Part shown: positions 54,774-64,000 of the stretch, one piece after another
Position numbering within the stretch: position 1 is the first letter of the stretch
Layout: each line of letters opens with the position of its first letter
Assembly (NCBI GenBank): GCA_030374765.1
Contig: JARGXX010000071.1
Span: 1,736,001 to 1,800,000, forward strand
Source: Agarophyton chilense
Lineage: Eukaryota > Rhodophyta > Florideophyceae > Gracilariales > Gracilariaceae
Direction: 5' to 3'
Length of the DNA stretch: 64,000 bases
The notes under the pieces: model-generated
What the model saw: only the letters and a program-made list of their open reading frames with translations
Told to the model about the DNA's origin: nothing
The model's database searches: none
Position numbers and translations under genes: made by a program

Positions 54774-55799
54774 ATGTCTCGAAAACCCTTTATAACGATG
54801 GTCGTAATGACTATTGCTATTTCTATTCTCTTGGGCGGTTCCACGTCAGCGTTTCAGTTCTACATTCATGCCGGTGAGAAAAGATGTTTCTCGGAGTCGG
54901 TACCTCCTAACACAAAAGTTCTTGGCGAATATACTGTGTCAACGGGTAAGGGTCACATGCCTGTTGATATAAAGGTTTCTATTAATGACGGCTCCAAAAC
55001 ACTGTACGAGAAACAGGATGCCAATCACGGAAAATTTGCTTTTGTCGTACCTTTTCCTGAAGGAGCACAAGGTGATATTAAGGTTTCAACAGCTGAAGCT
55101 ACTCGGAAACTAAAAGAAGCTGAAAATCATGTTCATGAATCGCTGAAAAAGGATAAAGAAGAACGTGATGAAAATCTACACGAAAGACTAGCAGATCATC
55201 ACCGAAGACGGGTTTTATCAGCTGGCGATTCGTCAAAGAAAGGTGAAAGGTTTGACCACAATGGTAATTTTGGATATAATTACGACTATGAAGACAGTTT
55301 GAACGATTTCGACATGGATAAATACAATGGAATCCGCGATGAGCAGTTTGATGATGAAATCGCAAAGAATGAACGTGAGCACGAGAGAAAATATGGTACC
55401 ATTGATACAGCATCGGTTCACGACAAGGAGGAACAACTTTTCCAAGTACAGAAGTTCGAGGTTTGTATTTCAAGCAATGTGGAGAAACAAGAAATCAAAA
55501 GGCGAATTCGATTATTGATTAACAAAGGAGAAACAGCACACGACTTCAATCGACTTGCAAAAAAAGAGCACCTTACTCACTTAGAAGTGTCCCTGCGTCA
55601 TGTATCTGCTGAGTTAAATGAACTTCTTCATGTGCTTGAGGAAGTCAGACAAATGGAGGACGTGCTACGAAAATTGAACGAGAACACGAACAAGCGCGTT
55701 GTAGTACTTTCGGTTATTGCACTGGTGAGCTTGTTTGGGGTAGCGGGGTATCAGGCTCTCTACACGAAAAACTTTTTCAAAAGAAAGAAGATCCTATGA
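54774..55799 (+). CDS. p24 (emp24/gp25L/TMED) cargo receptor, paralogue 2, with large charged insert
   Basis: 341 residues from ATG 54774; frames upstream use no ATG. Signal peptide followed by FQFYIHAGEKRCFSESVPP (GOLD domain start, parallel to p24-1). After the strand region ending VSTAEATRK comes an insert of roughly 100 residues rich in Glu, Lys, Asp, His and Tyr (e.g. DHHRRR, NYDYEDSLNDFDMD). The domain then resumes with FEVCISSNVEKQEIK. Coiled coil at 265-305, membrane segment 310-328, and a cytosolic tail ending FFKRKKIL, which has both the diphenylalanine COPII signal and a C-terminal KKxx COPI retrieval signal. Typical p24 proteins are 200-230 residues, so the insert is unusual. Confidence 0.92.
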   Translation: MSRKPFITMVVMTIAISILLGGSTSAFQFYIHAGEKRCFSESVPPNTKVLGEYTVSTGKGHMPVDIKVSINDGSKTLYEKQDANHGKFAFVVPFPEGAQGDIKVSTAEATRKLKEAENHVHESLKKDKEERDENLHERLADHHRRRVLSAGDSSKKGERFDHNGNFGYNYDYEDSLNDFDMDKYNGIRDEQFDDEIAKNEREHERKYGTIDTASVHDKEEQLFQVQKFEVCISSNVEKQEIKRRIRLLINKGETAHDFNRLAKKEHLTHLEVSLRHVSAELNELLHVLEEVRQMEDVLRKLNENTNKRVVVLSVIALVSLFGVAGYQALYTKNFFKRKKIL

Positions 55800-56159
55800 G
55801 CCTTCATGGTGCATATTTGTAAGCAAAAGACATATCGTATATCTCGAAGAGAATCCAACAACTGGAGAAATTCTAAAAAAGCAAGCACATAAAGAGTGAA
55901 GAAAAGTAGAACTAATCTCAAAATCTGTCTACAGCTCTGAACAGTTCGAGGCAACCAATCGGCGTCAGAGAACACGTCGACACTGATATGATCGCCATTT
56001 TTACGTGAATCATCCGAGTTTCTTCTAATCTTTTAGACCTCTTGCTGTGTAAATGCTAAGCACAACTCAAACGATTTTCCAGCGAGCCATGGTCTGTCCT
56101 GCCCCCTGTTGTGTAGTTTTGCCTGACGGTGACCAAGCCTCAACACGCCTAAGGATAAA
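55800..56159. other. Intergenic between p24-2 and 14-3-3 (convergent)
   Basis: No gene is supported. Holds the 3' untranslated regions of both neighbours. Confidence 0.5.
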
Positions 56160-57286
56160 TTATTTTTCTAATTCATCAGACGGCTGCGATTGGTCATTGC
56201 GTTCCTCCGGAAGGTCGCTGAAGTTGGAAAAAACGAGGACACAAACAGCAATTGGTTAGTCGAAACAAAGATTTGCCAAACGAATGAAAAAAGAGGATGA
56301 CGCACCTTGTCCAAAGGGTGAGGTTGTCCCGTAACAGTTGCATGATGAGTGTGGAGTCCTTATACGAATCCTCATTGAGGGTATCCAGCTCGGCTATGGC
56401 ATCATCAAAAGCTTGCTTGGCAAGACTGCAGGCGGCATCTGGCGCATCAAGAATCTCATAATAGAACACAGAGAAGTTAAGAGCCAGTCCCAGACGGATC
56501 GGATGCGTGGGTGGAAGATCAGTCATGGCGGTGTCCGTGGCGGCCTTGTACGCATCAAGAGAACTCTGGGCAGACTTGTGACGAGCATCACCTCCCGAGA
56601 ACTCTGCCACATAACGGTGATAGTCACCCTTCATCTTGTAATAAAATACTTTCGATTCGCCAGACTGTGCAGACGGAATGAGATTCTTGTCGAGCAAATT
56701 TAGGATATCATCACAAATTTGATTGAGCTCCTTTTCAATAGACACTCTGTATTCCTGATTCACAGAGGCATTCTTTTCATGGCCCATTGATTCTTCCTTT
56801 TGCTCGATAGAAGATATGATTCTCCAGGAGGCACGTCGTGAGCCAATGACATTCTTGTACGCGACAGACAACAAATTTCTCTCTTCCACGCTAAGCTCTG
56901 GGGTCTCGCTATCGGTTTGCAGCGCAACTTTACTCATCTCCGCCACCATCTCTGCCCAAATCCAATAAGGTAACCATGATGGGAAACGAAGAGAGATGTG
57001 GATCAATCGCAGTAAAAACAAGGACAAAAGTCAGAATCAGAAACACCACGAGGTAAAATGCCACGGTTTGAATGCGAAGTGAGCGTCAAAGACGGTGCGT
57101 TGCATTTTACGCAGCGAGCGCCAAGCAGTTTTTGAAGTAAGCCTGAACGCTCGATTGGATTCGGGGCAGACACGTAGATCAAGTCGAGAAAGAGATGTGC
57201 GGGGCAGACCACATACCGTCATAACGTTCAGCCTGCTCTGCAAGCTTTGCGATGTAGACATGCTTCTCACGCGTTGCGGGGTCCAT
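56160..57286 (-). CDS. 14-3-3 protein, three exons
   Basis: Exons 57286-57217, 56951-56306 and 56217-56160 encode 257 residues; introns are 265 bp (donor GTATGTG) and 88 bp (donor GTGCGTC). The N-terminus is [20 protein letters not shown], then RYDEMVAEM across the first splice. [20 protein letters not shown] carries Lys/Arg of the phosphopeptide groove. [17 protein letters not shown] and [14 protein letters not shown] follow, ending [16 protein letters not shown] with an acidic tail. 14-3-3 dimers bind phosphoserine/threonine motifs on many partners. ATG 57286 is the first in-frame ATG that gives the family N-terminus. Confidence 0.97.
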
Positions 57287-58182
57287 CGCAGAAGGGGCGA
57301 TCTGGATTGATAAAATGTGTTTAGGCGGAAGGACGGCTTCTTGCTGGAGCGGGCGGACACACGTTCTCAGCAAGAGTGGGGCCGACAGCTATATGAAGAG
57401 TTGGGATTCCTTGGCAGATCTAACAGGAAAGCGGCACTGTGAAAAAGCGCAGCGACGAAGCGCGATGCGGGGGAGGGGGGGGTAATCCTGGATTAGGTCG
57501 GCTGTTAGAGAGGATGGGGGGGGGTGCGAGGAGAGGGTGAGTAAGTGCCGGGTAGGCCATTGAACACAAGTGGAAGTCAGAATGAGTTTGCAGCGCCAAA
57601 AGTGGCGAGCGCAAGTGCGCTGAGCGAAATGCGAAAAAAGGCCGGCGTCGCGCTGATGGTGCAGTGTAGATTTCATGATTTGGTGGCTGTCAGCCGCTTC
57701 TTACACGCGTGTAATTGGACAAATCGCCGCGTAGCGTGTCTCGTGCGCATCATCAACGGAGAGCGCGGTGGCTTCCTTGCACTCAATGCCTGTCTACCGT
57801 TGTAGCTTCGTTGCTGGTATCCACCTTTGGTAAGAGGCCGTTTCTACGTGCGGCGTGTCTGCGAGCGTCTTGCGTCCCGCCGCGGGAGTTAGTTGCGCCC
57901 TTCCACCTGCGATTATCTCGATTCCTCCTTTCCTCTGCTAAGTCTCGAGTGCGTACAGCTGCTGCCCATCCGTCCCGCCAATGGTCCCAGTCCATACGCT
58001 GCCGGCCGCCAAGTCTTTCGCACTCAACGAAACTCACCAAACGTCTCTATGGCTGCTCTGATAACATTTCATCTCAGCTGGCTAATCACCTGAGAGCAGA
58101 AGCCGGTCACCGATCAAAGGCAAACGCGTCGTATATCTGAAAATGCCAACCTACCATTCGACCACGCCACTCTAGCATCTCA
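57287..58182. other. Intergenic with G-rich run
   Basis: No supported gene. It includes the 14-3-3 promoter. A run of G with few interruptions on the plus strand (57469-57482, then 57517-57527) could form a quadruplex. Nearby short frames have biased, non-protein-like translations. Confidence 0.45.
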
Positions 58183-58938
58183 ATGATTCCAGCATTTGCT
58201 CGCTTTTACATGGCGAGACCATGGAGTTCTCATATCTCAACAACTCACACATGCTCACGAAGAGTAGTTTTGTCAGCTTTCGTCAGTGTTCCAGCGGTGT
58301 TCCTATCAAACTATATACAACTGCCGTTTGTGTCCGCTGTTTCTGAAACCATGGACCAGCACCAAACAGAACAAGTCATAAGGGCGTACTGCTCACCGTT
58401 CATAAACTCATTGTCTCTACCAGATCCCCAGTCAGATCCCCGGTTCTTGGATCTTCTGCTCTGGAGAGGCTCAGCTTCTACACCTGTGCCGCAGTTCAGA
58501 CGATGCGCCCCAGTTCCTGATCTCCTAGATGAACGCACTTACGGGGAACAGGGTGTTGTCTTCTTTCAGCACTTGGAACAGTACATGAAGAGCTCTATGC
58601 TTCCTCATCATCAAGTTCTGCCCAGCAGATCACACATTGCAACAGGGAGTCGTTCAGTTGCTTCCAAATGGGGTACTCCTGTTACAGTATGGCCTATTGG
58701 CGAGTTCAAGTATACCTTCTGGGAAGCAATCCCTCTAATTTACACAGCAAGGGAAAGCGTAAGCCAAACCTTCTCGAAGGGGAAGCAGCTAATCATTGGA
58801 AAATGTCTTCGAGAAGCAATCATGGCAGGAAAGGAAGTCATGTTCGACGCTCCTGCGTTTTTTGAGCTTCGAGAAGATATCGGTAGACAAGTAATCTCGA
58901 GTCTCTTACCATGCAATAGTGCCATCGAATGTGCATAA
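58183..58938 (+). CDS. Hypothetical protein with organellar-type N-terminus
   Basis: 251 codons. Residues 1-55 (MIPAFARFYMARPWSSHIST..., then VVLSAFVSVPAVFLSNYI) combine a Ser/Arg-rich head and a hydrophobic stretch. This would fit a plastid bipartite transit signal or a membrane anchor. The remainder (residues 56-251) contains LLLWRGSASTPVPQF, WGTPVTVWPIGEFKYTFW and a charged helical end. I do not recognise the family. The stop lies only 36 bp from the stop of the convergent photolyase-hydrolase gene. Confidence 0.6.
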   Translation: MIPAFARFYMARPWSSHISTTHTCSRRVVLSAFVSVPAVFLSNYIQLPFVSAVSETMDQHQTEQVIRAYCSPFINSLSLPDPQSDPRFLDLLLWRGSASTPVPQFRRCAPVPDLLDERTYGEQGVVFFQHLEQYMKSSMLPHHQVLPSRSHIATGSRSVASKWGTPVTVWPIGEFKYTFWEAIPLIYTARESVSQTFSKGKQLIIGKCLREAIMAGKEVMFDAPAFFELREDIGRQVISSLLPCNSAIECA

Positions 58939-58974
58939 TCATTACTTCGATAGTTTTATCGATCGCACCCTCTC

Positions 58975-61133
58975 CTACGAGCTCGCTAAAGTGGAATCGT
59001 GGTTTCTGCTTTGGACTTTTGTGCACTCCGCATCCATCCACTGGATGATTTCGTCAACGAAAATGTCCGAGACTTCCTCATGCGGACAATGCCTGTCGTT
59101 GGAGTGGTCGATTTGGAAGTGCGTGAGAAAAAAAGAAGACAAGGTTAGATTGGATTCAAGTGGCTGTTCAACAGTGAAAATCGTCCTCATCAACTCACCC
59201 TGCTTGCACTCGAACAACTCGTGCATCGGGATACTGTTGTTGTATGGTGTCCGCTCGTCCTTTGGCATTGTTCAATGGATCGAGTTCACCCTGAAACACC
59301 ATCAGCGGTCCTTCAAACTTATTGAGAAGCTGGCTAAGAGAGCGCGGGGGTGGCAATATAAGCCCACTAGCGAGGACACTTGCGGCGCTGAAATCCAACG
59401 AGTTCCTTCTTATTTCATCGAATAGTGGTTTATCGGCTGCATCAGGATTGGTTGGATACACGAGCTTCAGTGTTTTGTCAATTCGGCCCCTCAAATTGTT
59501 CAGGAGAAAAGTCGCCGCAAACATTCGCGCAAAGCTCGAATTCTTCACGACTGATTGAATCAAAGACTCCTTCGGAGCACTTTCCACTTTCTGTGAGTTC
59601 AAGTCTTCTAGCTTCCCGGCTGCGTTGATCAGACAAACCCCTCTGCAGTAAGATTGAAATGCATCTGCTCCAAAAGCGCATGCGAAATAACCACCTGTTT
59701 GCCAATATACGCAAGGAAGTATATTAGTTAGAATATGCCTATACATTGAAGTATAGATATTTTCACTTACCAATGCTGTTCCCTGCAACGAAAACGGGTT
59801 GCTGAACAACTTTTTCAACAAAGTCCCATATCACGCACTCCCAGAATGCTTGTGTGTACTGAGTTGGTGGCTTCTCTGATCTCCCAAACCCAACTAAATC
59901 CAACGCATAAACATGATAGTGGTTCTTCAATTCTCGAATACTTCTCTTGTAGTGTTGAGAGCTTGCCCCAAATCCATGAATTAAAAGCAGCGGCGGTTTA
60001 CCTCGTAAACTGTGTTCTTTCCCTTCATCGATATAACGCACCAAATAACCTCGCCACTTCCAAAATTTAGCTTCATGTTCGCCATCGACCGTATAGCCAA
60101 GAGAAACATCCCTCCTGGCCAACATTGTGGCAAACTCCTTAGCTTCCAAGAGACGAAGGACTTGCTTTGCCCCCTCACGATAGATAGGTCTCCATAACCG
60201 CCCGTTCCGTCTTTCATGCTCATGGACAATCTCGCATATCCTGTTATGGGGTAGTGCACCTTGATGGAGGACCTCGGCAATAGATCGACCGGGGTCAGAA
60301 ACCTCGTAGGCGTCCGAAGTTTCCAGAAATCTTCTGACCACACCCTCTCCGTATCCATCGCTGTCCGGTTCCGATTTAATCGCCTTCACATGGAGCTGGT
60401 CTTTCTCAAATCTAGAGTCAAAATTCTTACGTTCCTCATTTATATCCCGGGTTTCTACTACCTTCTTGGTTACCGCATGCAGAAGACATTCTTTTTGCTC
60501 AGGGCCGAGCAAGCGGTGAAGATTCTGTGCCTTTGGAAGGCCATCGCTCTTGGAAGTGTTTGGCCTCTTCTTCCATTTCAGAAACTTTGGGTATTCATCC
60601 GGCATGTCTTTCAGTAAATCAGCCGTGAGTTCACCCCACTCTAACAAGCTAGAATTCCACGTTCGAATCTCTGCCAACTCATTGGTTTCATTGGCCACTT
60701 CACGCACGACAGCCCTTGCTTCGTGTTCCACATCCATGTGCACGTACACGTTATCCGCTTGATACTGCTTAACGAATTCAATGACTCCTTTAGCCTCGTC
60801 GTCCGCGAACCGCACTACAAGGTGGGAACCTATCTCATTCAGTTCTCTCTGCATCCTCTTGGCAGCCTGGAGCGTTCGAAGACTGGTCTTTGGTGTGCAA
60901 ACAAGCAGAGGAGCCAATGCTTCAGGAGTCTGTGAAATAGCAGCTTGTAAACCAGGGTGGTGCTCAACTCTCAAGTCACCCTCCCGAAACCATACGACGG
61001 AACGACGGGGTTTGGGGTTGGGAGCTTGCTTGAGGCTGGAAGACATACAAATAACCTTTGAGTCATTTTTGGTAACATTGATGTCAAACACTGTTCCCAG
61101 GAAACTAGAGACGAACACGGGTTGGCTTTTCAT
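58975..61133 (-). CDS. Photolyase-homology/alpha-beta hydrolase fusion protein, three exons
   Basis: Exons 61133-59771, 59694-59199 and 59092-58975 give 658 residues; introns are 76 and 106 bp (donors GTAAGTG, GTGAGTT). Residues about 45-175 match the N-terminal alpha/beta domain of DNA photolyases (SVVWFREGDLRVEHHPGL, LLVCTPK), but the FAD-binding helical domain is absent. From about 345 an alpha/beta hydrolase follows: LLLIHGFGASSQHYKRS (oxyanion loop), LDLVGFGRSEKP, nucleophile elbow GNSIGG formed across the first intron, acid in GELDPL, and His in AGHCPH across the second intron. The whole Ser-Asp-His triad is present. The same architecture exists in plants (Arabidopsis At4g25290 type). 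Substrate unknown; plastid location is possible. Start could also be ATG 61046. Confidence 0.9.
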
Positions 61134-64000
61134 TCTATGACACTAGGTGGGAAAGGCGAATAGTTGTGCTTGGATTTCGGCTCACGCCGTGCTCAAACGA
61201 AAAGAGCTACAATGTAATAAACTTCACGATCGATTCAGTTCCGCCCCCAGTTTGGGCTTGTGTTGCGCACGAAAGTCCAAGTCCAACAGTAACTGTCATC
61301 TTGCAGCGCATGCTCCGCTAAAAACGATATATCGGTTTGCGTTAGCGGTGGTGAACTATATGGACAGAGTCCAAAAATGTGTGAATGGTAACCAAGAATC
61401 ATAGACATCCGCAAGTGTTGCTATTTGTGGTCTGTATTTTTCGCCAAGCGCATTTGCAGCTGCATATTCGCCTTTGCAAGAATGCATGTTGTATGTACAT
61501 GTTTTCTGGAGATTGCTACCCTTGGGTGCAATATCGCGTCAAATAGTATTTGACATAATACTGACACTATTTCAGTTGATGCAGAAATGAGTCTTCCATT
61601 ACATAACCGAATCGCTACGTTCTTTGCTTGGTAGCCGCCGCACGAGCCCGCCCGCCCGCCGCGGCGCATGCATTTGTCAATGGTAATCTAATATCGTTGC
61701 GAGAGGCAGGAGGCTGGAAGGGTGAGTTTGAGTGACAAACGATAGCAGTGCTATCTCGCGAGGGCATATAAAAGCTTGTACGCGGACGCCTTAGCCCAGC
61801 AAATCCTCTTGACGCGAAACTGGGTAGGTATCGCAGCGTATCTTGTACAGCTCGAGATTGAGATTCCCTTGTATCATCTAGGATCATACTCGCTTTTCAA
61901 TGTTGTTTCATCATTTGGCAGAGAAGCTCTAAAAAAATGCGCGCCATCTTGGCAACGTCTTCCGATACTCACAGTATGAGTCTAGGAAGAAAACCAACCG
62001 GCCAAGACAAGGTGTTTCTCTTGGAGGCTTGAGTTCCGAAGCCATAAATCTCTCTGGCTCCCGTTTTTGCTTGCAAAGACTAACGGGCGAGGCGATTTGT
62101 TCCAGCGCAACCAATCGGGAAGGCTCCGAAACTCGTGTTTTCGGCTGGTTGATTTGTGGGATCTTTAGCATCATTTTGTAGAGGATCTTAGCTTCGTGTC
62201 TATTGTTCATCATTTTTCGATGCAACGAGGATTTAACGAATGCTCTCCATTCAGAAAATGCCTTTCGGGAATCGCAGGATTCTGAATGCATTGGTACATA
62301 GCCAAAGCTTATTCAGTTGAGGCTCGTGTAGCTCAGAGCCACACACCTCCGGGAGCCTCTGGCGTGTGCGGCTCGGATTCATGTCAATAATCATATTGTG
62401 ATGAATAAAGTAGCTTCAAACGACAGTCCCTTCCTCGACAGTCACAGGTTGTGCTGGAGAACGACGTAAGACTTTGACAGAGGAAACCCCCAAAAGGAAT
62501 GTTTTAGCGACGCAGGGGATGCAACCAAACCATTTAGGAACTCATCAGGGTCGGAGCAAGGCTCTTTTATAAACATTCTGACAATTGAAGATGGGCGTAG
62601 GAAGAACACAGCCAATCTGTCAGTATTCTAATTCAATTGCTATTCCATACGAACAACTACGGAGTAATTGACTTCCATATAATAACTCAGAGAGGATCAC
62701 GCGTGATCATCAGAATCATTTTAGTGGCTCGAAGCGGTGACTGAATGTCAGCAATTTCACAAATTTCATTTTGGTTTCATTTGTATACGTTGCCTATGAT
62801 ACGGCGCGGGTCATCGTAGATGAACATTACATGACATCTTCTAGAGCAGTGCACGAATAAAGTTGGTTCGGAATTCATTTTCCGCCGTTTAAAGCTGAGT
62901 GTGATCAAGAGTCAATCGCCTTCTTTGGCCACACATGTTGGAAGACACAAACCTACTTGAGAGCCGTTGTCGAACTAAACGAATGCATTATGGACCCCTT
63001 CATTTTCAGTTCGTCACCGCCCATTCAAAACAGCATAATTCAATTTCATTTGTGTGAAGCACTGTTCCTTCTCAATTACCTTTTCTTTGGTATAGTAATG
63101 GAGTTGTCGAGTTGCTCTATTCAGGAAGGCCGTAATTTTTTGCGGCCATCATCTGGTCGTTTTCCTCATAATAAAGAATACCGCGATCTGCTTGACGTTA
63201 AGGTTCTTCGCGGCGAGATTAAGTAGGGTCCTCCAACCAAATTGTTCGACGTCTGAAAGATATGAGATTCTTTCCATGATCACCACGAGTGTTGAGAAAT
63301 TCTAGTTCATTGATTTCTTTGATGATACCATTATGATCATGGTGCGAAGGTAGTTTCAACGAAAACAGAACATGGGAATTGGACTTGCATCGATGCGCTC
63401 ATCTTTTTGCTTTATTCCTTTACCTCGATATATGGAAGACTTTCGAGTTATGGAAGATTCGGCAACAACGAAACACATGTCATCTGAAGTTCTTTTCATC
63501 ATCCTTTGATATCGTCTCGGTATATATTGCGTCAATTGTGCGAAATATTGCTCCGAAAATGATTCAAAACTTGTACTGTTTTAAAGCGTTTGATAGATTG
63601 TACTATCTCTCGAAGTACTTTATATTTTTAATTCTGTAAAGCCATTTCAGCTCTTTTTTCGCTTTCTGTTTAACTTGCGTTGAGGCATGACATGGGTGGA
63701 ACTGGGTCTAAAAGGGGTGTTTCAATGTTCTGTTTCGTTCCATGGGTTTCCATGAACTCAGAGTTGGCGCCAAACTCACAAACGAGGTTGCGTTTCTATA
63801 TTTATTTCTGATTCGCTAAGGCGTTTTATCTTGTTAAGAACGCTTACGAGCTTTGTCCTAAATTTCGCATTGTTGATTAGGTTTTTAAAGAGCTCGCTAG
63901 GTATGGTTGTAATTCTTACAAGGGGCCCGGGGTCTTTTATTTCTTGGGGAGAATCGTAGACCTGCGCCCTTCAGAACATAAATCCAACTTTTCTTCTCAA
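61134..64000. other. Gene-poor AT-rich end of window
   Basis: No gene I can support. A GC-rich patch (61630-61670, CCCGCCCGCCCGCCGCGGCG) and a TATA-like CATATAAAAG at 61765 could mark a promoter, but no convincing coding sequence follows. Frames at 62957-63226 and 63379-63639 (plus) are short and featureless. Confidence 0.45.
62321..62384 (+). other. tRNA-like hairpin sequence
   Basis: GGCTCGTGTAGCTCAGAG resembles a tRNA 5' end with an A box. GAGCCACACAC pairs with GTGTGCGGCTC (ten of eleven pairs), and CGGATTCATG vaguely recalls a T-arm. The acceptor 3' strand is missing, so it is not a functional tRNA. It may be a tRNA-derived repeat relic. Confidence 0.3.

Noticed and set aside
57389-58140. 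Several overlapping frames between 14-3-3 and 58183
   Set aside because: They arise from GC-rich low-complexity sequence on both strands. Translations are Ser/Arg/Pro-biased with no recognisable motif.
58919-59425. 168-codon plus frame
   Set aside because: It lies antisense to exons 2 and 3 of the hydrolase gene, whose catalytic motifs and splice sites are convincing.
1-64000. CRISPR arrays, operons, bacterial-type signals
   Set aside because: No regularly spaced direct repeats. Genes have spliceosomal introns and separate promoters, so the window is eukaryotic nuclear DNA.

Overview
Nuclear DNA of a photosynthetic eukaryote, most probably a red alga (inference). The evidence is a plastid VIPP1/IM30 with a transit peptide, a photolyase-domain/alpha-beta-hydrolase fusion of a kind known from plants and algae, and ordinary eukaryotic genes (14-3-3, VPS25, two p24 cargo receptors, an LSD1-like oxidase). 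Genes are intron-poor, with short GT-AG introns (about 76-265 bp), and sit in clusters between transposon-rich tracts.

Layout. 1-15.5 kb is transposon territory: a Tc1/mariner relic split by a 445-bp SINE-like element, a Ty1/copia RNase H remnant, a 10.2-kb Ty3/gypsy chromovirus on the minus strand (element G1, 3169-13368), and two more Tc1 copies. 15.9-23.1 kb is a gene island: an LSD1-like amine oxidase (-), a Sel1-repeat protein (+) and a three-exon VPS25 (-). 23.5-39.3 kb is one PIF/Harbinger DNA transposon with TTA target duplication and 15-bp terminal inverted repeats. It was blown up by nested insertions: a 444-bp SINE-like copy in its transposase, and an 11.9-kb chromovirus (element G2, 26526-38418) in its Myb/SANT ORF. 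G2 itself carries a G1-family solo LTR in its reverse transcriptase. 39.3-43.2 kb holds unassigned decayed sequence, a possible solo LTR and another Tc1 copy. 44.2-61.1 kb is a dense gene cluster: a disordered nuclear-type protein, SelO, a YAE1/LTO1-like protein, VIPP1, two p24 proteins, 14-3-3, a hypothetical protein and the photolyase-hydrolase fusion. 61.1-64.0 kb shows no gene I can support.

Most notable observation. Both chromoviruses carry a long reading frame in the env position, between the chromodomain and the 3' LTR, on the strand opposite to gag-pol. The two antisense frames (4001-5155 in G1, 36771-34774 in G2) can be aligned without gaps over a core of about 33 residues with conservative replacements. 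They look like a shared, non-shadow gene of this retrotransposon lineage. Antisense extra ORFs have precedents in plant Tat-type Ty3/gypsy elements; this one I do not recognise.

The cellular genes are separate transcription units, not an operon. VPS25 and the p24 pair belong to membrane traffic. SelO and the Sel1 protein have mitochondrial-type N-termini, VIPP1 is plastid, and 14-3-3 is a general phosphoprotein adaptor.
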